Positions 16,894 through 25,513 of a stretch of DNA of 64,000 nucleotides are shown one piece after another. Positions within the stretch are counted from its first letter, which is position 1. The number at the start of each line of letters is the position of its first letter. Made by a program: the position numbers and the translations under genes. The stretch is taken from NCBI RefSeq assembly GCF_900215605.1, contig NZ_OBEL01000004.1, forward strand, positions 310,001-374,000, in the 5' to 3' direction. The stretch is from Cohaesibacter gelatinilyticus. GTDB lineage: Bacteria; Pseudomonadota; Alphaproteobacteria; Rhizobiales; Cohaesibacteraceae. Under the pieces are notes generated by a model, which ran no database searches, was not told the DNA's origin, and was given only the letters and a program-made list of their open reading frames with translations.

Positions 16894-17823
16894 TCAATGC
16901 TGATCCAACTGAACAGGCTCGATACCCAGTTCAGCCGCGATTGCAATATTCATGTCCCGACGCTCATCTTCGCTCTTGAAGCGCACGTAATGGAGACGCG
17001 GGAAGCGTTTTTTGAGAAAATCCATTCCCTGATAGGGAGAGGTTCGGGCAAGAATGATCAGGGGCTGCCCTTCATGGGCTTCCTGTTTTGCCTGACGCAT
17101 GGCTTCAATATCATGCCCGTCAATCTCGACAACAATCGCGCCGAAAGCCCTCATCTTTGTTGCAATGTCACGCACTTCCATCACGGAAGACATCGCGCCG
17201 TCGCATTGCTGATCATTCACATCCATGATGGCCCACAGATTGTCGATGCCATGATGTGCTGCTCCCTGAATGGCCTCCCATGTCTGGCCTTCCTGGACTT
17301 CGCCATCTGACATGAACACACAGACCTTGCCGGTTTCGCCGCGCTTCTTACGGCCCCATGCCAAACCGGCCCCAGTAGACAGCCCGATACCGAGGGTACC
17401 GTTATGCACTTCCATTCCGGGAGAATGTTCTGCCCCGATCATTTCGACAGATGACCCATCCTTGTTGAACATGTCCAACCCTTCCGGTGCCATGCGGCCG
17501 ACCTCGATCAAGGTGGCATAGGCTACGAGTGCATAGTGAGCAGGCGCAATGAACAGGCGATCATGGACCGGAGTAAATGGCCCGTTATAGCCTGCACCGG
17601 TGTGATAGTCGGGATTATCAGCAGACGGCACACCTTCAAAGGGTTTGGGGATCATGGGCAGAGTTGGATCACCAATATGCAGTGCTTCGTTATAGAGCCA
17701 TGCCAACTGCTCAGCAGCAGAACAAGCCTGACTGAGATAGCCACCATTGTTGCGCATCGAGTGTTCAAACACTCGACGTCTGATACCAAGCGCTATTTCG
17801 CTGCTTGTTTTGCGGTTGCTCAT
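16894..17823 (-). CDS. Transketolase, N-terminal (TPP-diphosphate-binding) subunit
   Basis: 309 residues from the ATG at 17823, preceded by GGGGAG; the operator and promoter lie just upstream of this start. The TPP motif is complete, SDGEVQEGQTWEA (from S172) through DVND (N203), with SDG replacing the usual GDG. His residues expected to contact TPP or substrate are seen in YHTGAGYN and in the 'EHSPGMEVHNGTLGIGLSTGAG' region. It forms the active enzyme with the downstream C-terminal subunit. It is the first gene of the TK-TK-RLP operon. Confidence 0.88.
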   Translation of the reverse strand: MSNRKTSSEIALGIRRRVFEHSMRNNGGYLSQACSAAEQLAWLYNEALHIGDPTLPMIPKPFEGVPSADNPDYHTGAGYNGPFTPVHDRLFIAPAHYALVAYATLIEVGRMAPEGLDMFNKDGSSVEMIGAEHSPGMEVHNGTLGIGLSTGAGLAWGRKKRGETGKVCVFMSDGEVQEGQTWEAIQGAAHHGIDNLWAIMDVNDQQCDGAMSSVMEVRDIATKMRAFGAIVVEIDGHDIEAMRQAKQEAHEGQPLIILARTSPYQGMDFLKKRFPRLHYVRFKSEDERRDMNIAIAAELGIEPVQLDQH

Positions 17824-17860
17824 CCTGCTCCCCTTTGATGCGGATTGGAAATTTGAGCAA

Positions 17861-17893
17861 AATATATCAAATGTCATCAATGGTGACAATTGT
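17861..17893 (-). promoter_or_regulatory. Promoter and SorC-type operator of the transketolase-RLP operon
   Basis: On the minus strand TTGTCA (17884-17889) and TATATT (17861-17866) are 17 bases apart, a good sigma-70 promoter 38 bases before the start codon. Overlapping it on the plus strand are ATCAAATGTCA (17866-17876) and TGACAATTGT (17884-17893), inverted half-sites like those of the importer promoter. Repressor binding here would cover the promoter. Confidence 0.65.
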
Positions 17894-17914
17894 AAAATTT
17901 TAAATATTTACCCA

Positions 17915-17947
17915 TAAAAAAGCTCCCCGAAAATCTATCGGAGAGCT
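17915..17947 (-). terminator. Rho-independent terminator after the aldolase/SDR gene
   Basis: On the minus strand AGCTCTCCGA and TCGGGGAGCT form a 10-bp stem with one G-T wobble, spanning 17921-17947, and a T-run follows (AAAAAA-rich 17915-17922 on the plus strand). It separates the aldolase/SDR transcript from the downstream transketolase operon, which has its own promoter. Confidence 0.75.
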
Positions 17948-17986
17948 TGGTATTGAGGTTAACATCCAATTGGGCACAGAGGCAGT

Positions 17987-20050
17987 CTAACGAAGGCTAG
18001 CTTCGATATTGCCCCCATCTACGGTCAAGATATGTGCGGTGGTTCGGTGCGAACTGGCCAACATGACGAATGCCTCACCTACATGATGAGCCTCCACTTC
18101 GCGTTGCAACAGATTGCCAGCCATATAGCTCGCCTCATCCAGCCCACGTGCATTTGAACGCTCTGCAATGAAGTCATCGGTAAGCAGCCTGGACCGAATA
18201 CGGTCGGCATTGATACCATTGACCCGAATTCCTTCACCACCCAGTTCTAGCGCCAGCTGCTTGACAAGGAAGAGGCTGGTTGCTTTTGGCAAGCCATATG
18301 CCCCAAAGCCCTTGCCCGGATTGACGGCCTGCTTGGAGACATTGAGCAAGATCTGGCCTCCTCGTCCCTGATCACGCATCACTTTGATGGCCGATTGGGC
18401 CAGCTTGTGATGAGAGAAGAAGTTAAGCTCAAAGCTGCCTCGTAAAGTCTCATCAGACATCTCCGCCATAGGGCCAGACCATGCAGCGCCTGCATTGGAG
18501 ACAAGAATATCCAAGCCACCAAATCGATCGAGACAGGCATCAATGGCATTCGTCGCACCACCTTGTGCAGTCAGGTCACAGGTAACGCCACCATGTCCCG
18601 ATCCCAACTGTTTGAGAGCTTTAGCAAGTGCATCTTCATCTCTATCGACGAGGAAGATATTAGCACCTTCTTTGGCGAAAGCTTTTGCTGTTGCAAGGCC
18701 AATGGCCCCTGCTCCGCCAGTCACCAACACAATAGACCCAGTCAGTTTGGGAGGCTTGCCTTTGCCCAGTTTGGCTTGCTCCAAAGACCAATATTCCATA
18801 TCGAAGAGGTCAGCCTCTTCAATCGGGAAGAAGCCACCAGCTGCCTCGCCCCATTCGCGAACTTGTAAATTCTGCACACCAATATCAGCTGCAATGCTCG
18901 CTGCCTTGGCATTGGCACCAATGCCAATCAAACCAAGACCAGGGATCCAAGCAAGATTTGGGGTTGGGTTCAACATGGTCTTCTGACCATCAAATCTTGG
19001 AACCTGCCGATCAAAATAGGCTTTATAATCAGAAATGAACCCATCCAGCTTGGCTTTGATACCATCTGAGCCCTTGGCAAGATCAGCATGGGTCAGAACC
19101 AGCGGCTTGCCCTTGGTTCGGATCACATGATCCGGTGTGGCAACACCGCGCTGGGATAGAGCATCCAGATCCGTCCGCCCCATGAAGACTTCGATATTTG
19201 GTCCATTGCGTACATCCATGACAGGCATGGCACCATCACGGTTACCAGTATGCTCAGCGTTGGCAGCACCAATCAAACCCCGTAAGGTAGGCAGCACCTG
19301 TTCTGGCGTCATAGGCAGAGCTGGTAGCTGAACGCAAGTCGCGGGATTGGCCGCCAACTTCTTCTCAAACCACGCTTCCACCGCATTCACGTGTTCGATC
19401 ATTAGATCGTAGGATTTCTTGCCATCCTCATGGAATGTGAAATGCCCATGATTGACCAGAAGCATGCCTTCAATATCGGGATTGGCGTCATAGACATCCG
19501 CCGCAGCCTTGGCCAGCGCAAAGCCCGGCATGATATATGGCACAAGCGCAACCCGATCACCAAAGATCTCCTTGGTGACTGCTTCCACGTCCGGCAGGTT
19601 GGCCAAAGCCAGCATTGCCGTAGCATGAGTGTGATCCACGAATTTATGCGGCAGATATGCATGCAACAGTGTCTCAACTGATGGGTTCGGCCCCGTTGAA
19701 TCAATCAGATTCTGGCGCTGCACATTGACCATGTCTTCATCACTAAGACTGCCGAGACTGCGCAAAGCCATCAATGGCTGCATCTGAACACCGGGAAGGC
19801 CGGGTGCTTCAATGGTTCCCAGGTCCCAACCACTGCCTTTGACATGCAGGACATCAATGGTCTCACCAAGCAATGTCTTACGGCGGGTTTTGACGGACGT
19901 ATTCCCTCCGCCATGCATCACCAATTCCGGATCCTGCCCAATGATGCGGGAGGTATAAACACGTAAAGCCAAGTCTTGATCAGCCGGATCATCTCCTGCT
20001 GCCTCGACCAAACGCTTTGCGTCTTGATCCTGCCACCTGTATAGAACCAT
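17987..20050 (-). CDS. Bifunctional class II aldolase / short-chain dehydrogenase
   Basis: 687 residues from ATG 20050, preceded by GGAGG; longer readings would cross the divergent regulator. Residues about 25-400 are a class II aldolase/RhaD-like domain, with GGGNTSVK (47-54), zinc-ligand candidates H140 and H142 (DHTHATAM) and H201 (NHGHFTF). Residues about 438-687 are an SDR with the nucleotide motif TGGAGAIG and catalytic YxxxK (AYGLPKA). Related fusions cleave rhamnulose-1-phosphate to DHAP + lactaldehyde and then convert the aldehyde. Beside MtnK- and MtnA-like genes, a likely role is cleavage of 5-methylthio- or 5-deoxy-ribulose-1-phosphate to DHAP and an aldehyde handled by the SDR (the known 'DHAP shunt' chemistry). 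The substrate is inferred. Confidence 0.88.
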   Translation of the reverse strand: MVLYRWQDQDAKRLVEAAGDDPADQDLALRVYTSRIIGQDPELVMHGGGNTSVKTRRKTLLGETIDVLHVKGSGWDLGTIEAPGLPGVQMQPLMALRSLGSLSDEDMVNVQRQNLIDSTGPNPSVETLLHAYLPHKFVDHTHATAMLALANLPDVEAVTKEIFGDRVALVPYIMPGFALAKAAADVYDANPDIEGMLLVNHGHFTFHEDGKKSYDLMIEHVNAVEAWFEKKLAANPATCVQLPALPMTPEQVLPTLRGLIGAANAEHTGNRDGAMPVMDVRNGPNIEVFMGRTDLDALSQRGVATPDHVIRTKGKPLVLTHADLAKGSDGIKAKLDGFISDYKAYFDRQVPRFDGQKTMLNPTPNLAWIPGLGLIGIGANAKAASIAADIGVQNLQVREWGEAAGGFFPIEEADLFDMEYWSLEQAKLGKGKPPKLTGSIVLVTGGAGAIGLATAKAFAKEGANIFLVDRDEDALAKALKQLGSGHGGVTCDLTAQGGATNAIDACLDRFGGLDILVSNAGAAWSGPMAEMSDETLRGSFELNFFSHHKLAQSAIKVMRDQGRGGQILLNVSKQAVNPGKGFGAYGLPKATSLFLVKQLALELGGEGIRVNGINADRIRSRLLTDDFIAERSNARGLDEASYMAGNLLQREVEAHHVGEAFVMLASSHRTTAHILTVDGGNIEASLR

Positions 20051-20093
20051 TGGAAGCCTCCATTGAATATGGTTGATTGGTATGATACATTGA

Positions 20094-20124
20094 TTTTGAC
20101 AAATGTCAGATAGGTGTGTCAAAT
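20094..20124. promoter_or_regulatory. SorC-type operator between aldolase and regulator genes
   Basis: Three half-sites occur: TTTTGACA (20094-20101), AATGTCA (20102-20108) and TGTCAAAT (20117-20124). The outer pair forms an inverted repeat TTTGACA-N15-TGTCAAA. The same TGTCA/TGACA elements precede the transketolase operon and the importer operon. Confidence 0.6.
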
Positions 20125-20143
20125 ATAAAATATCGGAGATCCA

Positions 20144-21118
20144 ATGGCAAATGTTGTCCGTCGCAGAGCTGCCGGCCAGATCAGTGGTGAAGATATTGTC
20201 GTGGAAGCGGCCTGGATGTATTACCACGATGCAATGAACCAGAGTGAAATTGCTAAAAAGCTGCAAGTCTCGCGCGCGACCGTTGTCAATTATCTTCAGG
20301 AAGCACGCGAAAAGGGCATCATTCGCATCAGTCTGTCTGACGACGCATTTACCGGCCATCGCGCGGCTCTTGCCTTGACCCAGAAACTCGGCTTGAAGGC
20401 CGCCTATGTACTGCCTAACGGAGCAGGAAATCAGGAGCAAGCCTTCATGCGTGTGGCATTGGGTGCTGCAGAATGGTTGCCTGACTTGTTGAAACAAGGC
20501 GATCGGTTAGGTGTTGCATGGGGGCGAACCATCTATGAGATGGCTGAAGCCATGGAACAACATGAAATGGATGATCTGGTCGTTAGCCAGTTGGTAGGCT
20601 CCATGGCCACGCCTTATGGGTTCACAGCTGAGATTTGCTCAGCACATCTGGCCCGCGCTCTTGGTGCAAAATGCATCAACCTTCATGCCCCTGCCGTACT
20701 GACAGACCCGGATCTGGCTGCCAGATTGCGCCAGGAACCCCTCATTCAATCCCAGCTGGATGCCTTGAGCCATTGTAACAAATCTGTCTTTGCGGCAGGT
20801 TCCTGTCAAAGCGACAGCCATATCGTCAGCTCCGGCGTAGCCAGTCAGGAAGACCTGGACTGGTACAAGGCCGAGGGTGCTACAGGCGTGATTTGCGGCC
20901 GCTTCATCAATGCACAAGGTGAGGCCATTCCCGGTCCTCTGGATGAACGCATGATCGGGGTGACATTGGACCGATTAAAAAATTTGGAAATGGGACTTCT
21001 GGTCTCTGATGGCCTCGACAAGGTCGAAGCCATGAATGCCTGTATCAAGGGTGGCTATGTGACCCATGTGGTCACCAGCGCCGACACCGCCCAAGCCATG
21101 CTGGATACTGCCGACTAG
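20144..21118 (+). CDS. SorC/DeoR-type sugar-binding transcriptional regulator
   Basis: 324 residues. The N-terminal HTH lies at about 27-60 (MNQSEIAKKLQVSRATVVNY), followed by a SorC sugar-phosphate-binding domain that is isomerase-like ('GDRLGVAWGRTIYEMAEAM' region, 'GVICGRFINAQGEAIPGPL' region). Such proteins bind phosphorylated sugars and repress or activate adjacent catabolic operons. It is divergent from the aldolase/SDR gene and central to the cluster. The shared operator motifs suggest it controls all three promoters (inference). Confidence 0.88.
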   Translation: MANVVRRRAAGQISGEDIVVEAAWMYYHDAMNQSEIAKKLQVSRATVVNYLQEAREKGIIRISLSDDAFTGHRAALALTQKLGLKAAYVLPNGAGNQEQAFMRVALGAAEWLPDLLKQGDRLGVAWGRTIYEMAEAMEQHEMDDLVVSQLVGSMATPYGFTAEICSAHLARALGAKCINLHAPAVLTDPDLAARLRQEPLIQSQLDALSHCNKSVFAAGSCQSDSHIVSSGVASQEDLDWYKAEGATGVICGRFINAQGEAIPGPLDERMIGVTLDRLKNLEMGLLVSDGLDKVEAMNACIKGGYVTHVVTSADTAQAMLDTAD

Positions 21119-21156
21119 CTATCAGCTCGTTCGGCCAACTCATCTCAAAAAGCAAA

Positions 21157-21183
21157 AAAGAGGAGAGCAATGCTCTCCTCTTT
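21157..21183. terminator. Bidirectional terminator between regulator and mtnA
   Basis: AAGAGGAGAGC and GCTCTCCTCTT form a perfect stem around an AAT loop, with an A-run (from 21154) on the left and TTT on the right. It is placed between two convergent genes, so it can stop both. Confidence 0.85.
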
Positions 21184-21231
21184 CCCTTTGGATGCCCAGC
21201 CTGATTGCGGGTCAGGCTGTTCACCCGGCTG

Positions 21232-22326
21232 CTATTTCGCAAATTCCGGGAAAAGACCCGCCAAACCTTCACGTGATGCATCACATACACCGCGCTCCGT
21301 GATAAGTCCGGTGACAAGACGCGACGGCGTCACGTCAAAGGCAGGGTTGCCATGCTCTGCCCCATCTGGGGAGACTTGAACCTGACCAATACTGCCATCT
21401 TCCTGTTTGCCCCATAGATGAGAAATCTCTTCTCCGTCGCGCTCTTCAATGGGAATTTCCTTCACCCCATCTTTCACGGTCCAGTCGATGGTTGGTGATG
21501 GCAGAGCCACATAGAAAGGCACATTGTTGTCATGGGCCGCCAGGGCCTTGAGATAGGTACCGATCTTGTTGCAAACATCCCCATGAGCGGTGGTCCGATC
21601 CGTCCCCACGATGACCAGATCCACCTCGCCATGCTGCATCAAATGCCCTCCGGCATTGTCAACAATCAGCTTATGCGGAACCCCATGACTGACCATCTCC
21701 CATGTCGTCAAATGGGCACCTTGATTGCGCGGGCGTGTTTCATCGACCCACACATGCACCTCGATGCCTTTTTCCAAAGCATGATAAATAGGCGAAGTGG
21801 CTGTCCCCCAATCAACCGTTGCCAGCCACCCAGCATTGCAGTGGGTGAGAATATTGACCGGCTTTCCGCATTTTTTGGCGGCAATTTCTTCAATGATCTT
21901 GAGGCCATTAAGACCGATCTGGCGGCAAATCTCGACATCTTCATCGCAAATTTCAACCGCACGCCTATAAGCTGCTTCGACCCTGTCTGCCGGCGCCAAT
22001 GGCATCAGCAAGGCACGCATATCATCCAGCGCCCATTTCAAATTGATGGCGGTCGGGCGCGTATCATGCAAGATATCCCAGGTCTCGTGCAGTGAAGCAT
22101 CCGACGGGTCGATCCCCATCTGAATGGCCATGCCAAAGGCTGCCGTCGCACCAATCAAAGGCGCACCGCGCACCCACATATCTTTGATGGCAATTGCGAC
22201 ATCCTCTCGACTGGTAAGATCCACAACGCGGAACTCGTGGGGCAACCAACGCTGGTCTATTGTCTTGACTGTGCGACCATCGTCATCGAGCCAGATCGTC
22301 CGATAGGGAGTTCCATTAACTTTCAC
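21232..22326 (-). CDS. mtnA: S-methyl-5-thioribose-1-phosphate isomerase (MtnA family)
   Basis: 364 residues. The family's catalytic residues are present: C163 in THCNAGWLA and D243 in [19 protein letters not shown], with the [13 protein letters not shown] substrate loop near 53-65. It converts methylthioribose-1-phosphate to methylthioribulose-1-phosphate. Paralogues (DrdI) do the same with 5-deoxyribose-1-phosphate and cannot be told apart by motif. Its start overlaps the end of the kinase gene by 4 bases (ATGA type), so the two are coupled. The usual downstream Met-salvage genes (mtnB, mtnC, mtnD, mtnE) are absent here. Confidence 0.9.
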   Translation of the reverse strand: MKVNGTPYRTIWLDDDGRTVKTIDQRWLPHEFRVVDLTSREDVAIAIKDMWVRGAPLIGATAAFGMAIQMGIDPSDASLHETWDILHDTRPTAINLKWALDDMRALLMPLAPADRVEAAYRRAVEICDEDVEICRQIGLNGLKIIEEIAAKKCGKPVNILTHCNAGWLATVDWGTATSPIYHALEKGIEVHVWVDETRPRNQGAHLTTWEMVSHGVPHKLIVDNAGGHLMQHGEVDLVIVGTDRTTAHGDVCNKIGTYLKALAAHDNNVPFYVALPSPTIDWTVKDGVKEIPIEERDGEEISHLWGKQEDGSIGQVQVSPDGAEHGNPAFDVTPSRLVTGLITERGVCDASREGLAGLFPEFAK

Positions 22327-23594
22327 GCGCGTGTCTCCTTTTCCATGACAAGGGCAAGCCGGGACAGGTCTGCCGGGGCGCCAAGAGCATGGCGGTTTTT
22401 GATAAGATGACGGCCAAACAAAAGAGCCTTGGTCTCACACTGAGCACGCAAAGTTTCGTCTTCAATCGTGTCCAGTTCAGCAATATGGGCCAAGCCAAGG
22501 ATGCGACGATGCATTTCCACGCCACAGAAACCCAGCATGTCCTGCCAGATTTTCGAGAGCATTTGAGTCAAGGCTTGTTCGGAGGCCAGATGATGTCCCT
22601 GATCTTCATAGAGGCTGGCAGGATAAAGGATGCCTGTCCGCTCGGTGCGCCACAGATGCGAGAATTCACTCACGAAATGTTGCCAGATGTCTTCACAGAC
22701 CTGCAGGATCCATGCTTGGTAATCCGTGCAGCCTTCAGCATCGGCGATATGTCCCGGTTGGGCGAAATAGGCCATATAGAAGTTGGCTAGCAACATGCCT
22801 ACATCAAATCCCATAGGGCCATATAGCGCAAATTCAGGATCAATGACTTTCACATCAGACGGGGTGACCATCACGGATCCGGTGTGCAGATCCCCATGCA
22901 GCATGGTTTCTGCATTGGCGCAGAAGATACTTTTGAGATGCTGCACTTCTACCTTGAGATCCATATCAGCGCGCAGTTCTGAAACAACACCATCCAAATG
23001 CGGCGTGGTGTGGCGGTTCATTTCTGCATCGAAATATGGATCATTGAAAATCAGGTTTTCGGTGATGTCACAAAGCTTGTCATTCCCTGCAAACAGAGCC
23101 ACATCTTGCTTCCGCTCCGCTGCATTCATGGAAAGATCGGATCCACGGAACAAGGTGCGTGCTACGAAATTCCCCAAGACCTCAGCCAATGTTTCATGTC
23201 TGGTGGCCGACATCAGATCATGGCGAAGAATGATGTGTGGTGTCAGAAATTCCATGATGATGAGGGCTTGCTCTTCATCGAAATGGTAAATCTCGGGCAC
23301 ACTGCCTGGATCACGAAGAGCCTGTCGCTTCAAAGCGTGATATTCAAAGAAGGCACGGCTCAGAGGCAGCGGCCAGCTATCACCGACAAGGCGCACATAT
23401 GGCAAAGCCTGCTTTACGATGACGCTTCCAGATGCGCTCTCCACAATAAAAACCAGATTGAGGTTGCCATCCCCCACTTCCTTGACCGACCATGTAGAAA
23501 TGTCTGTCCCCAGATATTCGGTGAGAACATCAAGTTTGCCTAACCTTTCCCCCAGCGTCTGAGGGGTCAAGGCTTCATACACGCTGTTCGACAT
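22323..23594 (-). CDS. mtnK: S-methyl-5-thioribose kinase (MtnK family)
   Basis: 423 residues with an aminoglycoside-phosphotransferase-like kinase fold. K61 ([10 protein letters not shown]), the catalytic loop [10 protein letters not shown] (D235) and the metal-binding [13 protein letters not shown] (from D252) match MtnK. It phosphorylates methylthioribose at C1 with ATP after import. The start has GGGAGG upstream. It is the first gene of the mtnK-mtnA pair and is divergent from the sugar importer operon. 5-Deoxyribose is an alternative or additional substrate. Confidence 0.92.
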   Translation of the reverse strand: MSNSVYEALTPQTLGERLGKLDVLTEYLGTDISTWSVKEVGDGNLNLVFIVESASGSVIVKQALPYVRLVGDSWPLPLSRAFFEYHALKRQALRDPGSVPEIYHFDEEQALIIMEFLTPHIILRHDLMSATRHETLAEVLGNFVARTLFRGSDLSMNAAERKQDVALFAGNDKLCDITENLIFNDPYFDAEMNRHTTPHLDGVVSELRADMDLKVEVQHLKSIFCANAETMLHGDLHTGSVMVTPSDVKVIDPEFALYGPMGFDVGMLLANFYMAYFAQPGHIADAEGCTDYQAWILQVCEDIWQHFVSEFSHLWRTERTGILYPASLYEDQGHHLASEQALTQMLSKIWQDMLGFCGVEMHRRILGLAHIAELDTIEDETLRAQCETKALLFGRHLIKNRHALGAPADLSRLALVMEKETRA

Positions 23595-23941
23595 GCTTCT
23601 TTCCTCCCTTGCAACGGGATGTTTCCATCACGTTGTATTCACGCCGACGATCCACATTTTTGCAGCAGGTTCAATGGTTCTGCCTATGTTGTCATCCACT
23701 TTGTTCAGGCAAATTGACCTGGCGTCGATCCCCAAAAACACGAGGGAACTTATCTCATTTCACCCGAACAGAGCTGAACCATGCCAGACATGTCCGGGTT
23801 TCCTGTCAATTTTCCTGCCTGCATCAAGGTGATGGTCAGCTTTATTCCCCCTTACCATCATAGCGATTTAATCAAATGTCAATACTATTTGACATTTGAT
23901 ACATCTTGGATTTATGCTCATGGTCGGGAGGATGTAAATCC
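23595..23941. other. Intergenic region between mtnK and the importer operon
   Basis: 347 bases without a convincing gene. The right end holds the palindromic operator and promoter of the importer. A TTGACA at the right arm of the operator (23889-23894) could serve as -35 with TATGCT (23913-23918) as a weak -10. The left 270 bases show no clear structure; mtnK must start somewhere here. Confidence 0.6.
23871..23900. promoter_or_regulatory. Palindromic operator of the sugar importer operon
   Basis: ATCAAATGTCAA (23871-23882) and TTGACATTTGAT (23889-23900) are perfect 12-bp inverted arms around TACTAT. It is the best-preserved copy of the motif that also precedes the transketolase operon and the aldolase gene. 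It covers the probable -35 of the importer promoter. Confidence 0.75.
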
Positions 23942-25471
23942 GTGGAAAATACTGCCGTTGCGCTAAACAACATTGAGAAGACCTTTGGAGCGAACCGTGT
24001 TCTGCGGGGCGTCAATCTGGATATTCCAAAAGGCAAAGTCACAGTCCTGATGGGCGCTAACGGCGCTGGAAAGTCCACCCTGGTGAAAATCCTGTGTGGC
24101 GTATATGCCCGTGATGGTGGAGACATTCGCCTTGATGGCCAAGAATTTCATCCCGAGACACCCTCACAGGCCATTCAACAAGGGGTCGTGACCGTTCATC
24201 AAAACATCAATGATGGCGTTATTCCAGACTTGGATGTTGCATCCAACCTCATGCTGGACAAGCTGGCTGGTGGGGATCGATCTTTCTTCTTCAATCCGAC
24301 AAAAAACCGGCGTGAGGCCCAAAAAATTGCTGAACGCATGGGGCTTGAGATTGATGTATCTACCGAGGTGCAGAATCTGGCCCTTGCTGATCGGCAGTTG
24401 GTCGCCATTGCCCGGGCCATGGCCCATGAGCCGAAGCTGATGATTTTGGATGAGCCGACCTCATCTCTGTCTGCAAGCGAAGCAAAAAGACTGTTTTCAC
24501 TGGTGGATATGCTGAGAGATCGTGGTGTCGCCATTCTCTATATTTCTCACAGAATGTCCGATATTCGCCGTCTGGCGAATCGCATTGTTTCCATGCGGGA
24601 TGGTGCGATATCCGGTGTGTTTGAGGAAGACAATCTGGATTATGAAGGGGCGGTCAATGCAATGCTTGGCCACCGGATGACGGACGTCGATATCGATGTG
24701 CAAGCATCAGGTTCAATCGCCCTGTCACTCGACAATGTGATCCTGAAACCCGGTGCATCCCCGATCAGTCTACAAGCTCACCGTAATGAAGTGATTGCAA
24801 TTACCGGACTTGTCGGCACAGGCAAATCCCGTCTTGCCGAAACCTTGTTTGGTGTATGCCCTGTCGAGGGGAGCATTACGGTGAATGGGGAGACTTATGC
24901 CCCCAAGACAACTGGACAGGCCATCGAGAAGGGTGTGTTTCTTTGCCCAAAGGATCGCGGTTCCAGTGCCGTTATCCCGGAAGCAGACATCACCCGTAAC
25001 ATCACCTTACCTTTCCTCAAACATATGGCAACGTTGTCATTTGTGAACAAGCGGGCAGAGCGGCGGGCGGCTCAAGAGCTGATCAGCAAGCTTGGTGTTG
25101 TCTGCCAGTCTGAGAACGATGACATCGGGACACTGTCTGGCGGCAACCAGCAAAAAGTCATGGTGGCCCGTTGGCTTTCCCAACCGTGCGATGTGCTGGT
25201 GCTCGATGAGCCATTTCAAGGGGTCGATATTGCAGCGCGCAGGGATATTGGCCGCAAATTGCGTGAAACCGCCGACCAGCGCGCAACCATCGTCATGGTG
25301 GCTGAGCTGGACGAAGCGCTGGAAATTGCCGACCGCATTCTGGTCATGGCCGAGCACACGATTGTGGGCGACCATATCAACGATGCCAATATCAATATCG
25401 ATCAGGTGCTGATGGAGGTTGCGGGGCAAGCCGCATCACCATCTGGTCATCAAGAAAAAGTTGCCAGCTAA
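23942..25471 (+). CDS. Sugar ABC transporter ATPase, two ABC domains (RbsA/CUT2 type)
   Basis: 509 residues from GTG 23942, chosen because GGGAGG stands 10 bases before it; an in-frame TTG 36 bases earlier lacks one. There are two ATPase domains. The first has Walker A MGANGAGKST, signature LALADRQLVAIARAMA and Walker B LMILDEP. The second has a degenerate Walker A (GLVGTGKSRL), signature LSGGNQQKVMVARWL and LVLDEPFQGVD. This is the RbsA/MglA pattern of CUT2 importers. Given the neighbouring kinase and isomerase it probably imports methylthioribose or a related deoxypentose (inference). Confidence 0.92.
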   Translation: MENTAVALNNIEKTFGANRVLRGVNLDIPKGKVTVLMGANGAGKSTLVKILCGVYARDGGDIRLDGQEFHPETPSQAIQQGVVTVHQNINDGVIPDLDVASNLMLDKLAGGDRSFFFNPTKNRREAQKIAERMGLEIDVSTEVQNLALADRQLVAIARAMAHEPKLMILDEPTSSLSASEAKRLFSLVDMLRDRGVAILYISHRMSDIRRLANRIVSMRDGAISGVFEEDNLDYEGAVNAMLGHRMTDVDIDVQASGSIALSLDNVILKPGASPISLQAHRNEVIAITGLVGTGKSRLAETLFGVCPVEGSITVNGETYAPKTTGQAIEKGVFLCPKDRGSSAVIPEADITRNITLPFLKHMATLSFVNKRAERRAAQELISKLGVVCQSENDDIGTLSGGNQQKVMVARWLSQPCDVLVLDEPFQGVDIAARRDIGRKLRETADQRATIVMVAELDEALEIADRILVMAEHTIVGDHINDANINIDQVLMEVAGQAASPSGHQEKVAS

Positions 25472-25513
25472 GCCCAACAGGGGCAGGCAAAAGAGCCTAT
25501 GTGAGGACATGTT

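Noticed and set aside
20051-20497. Upstream extension of the aldolase/SDR protein by 149 residues
   Set aside because: It would run through the divergent SorC gene and its operator; a good ribosome site supports the start at 20050.
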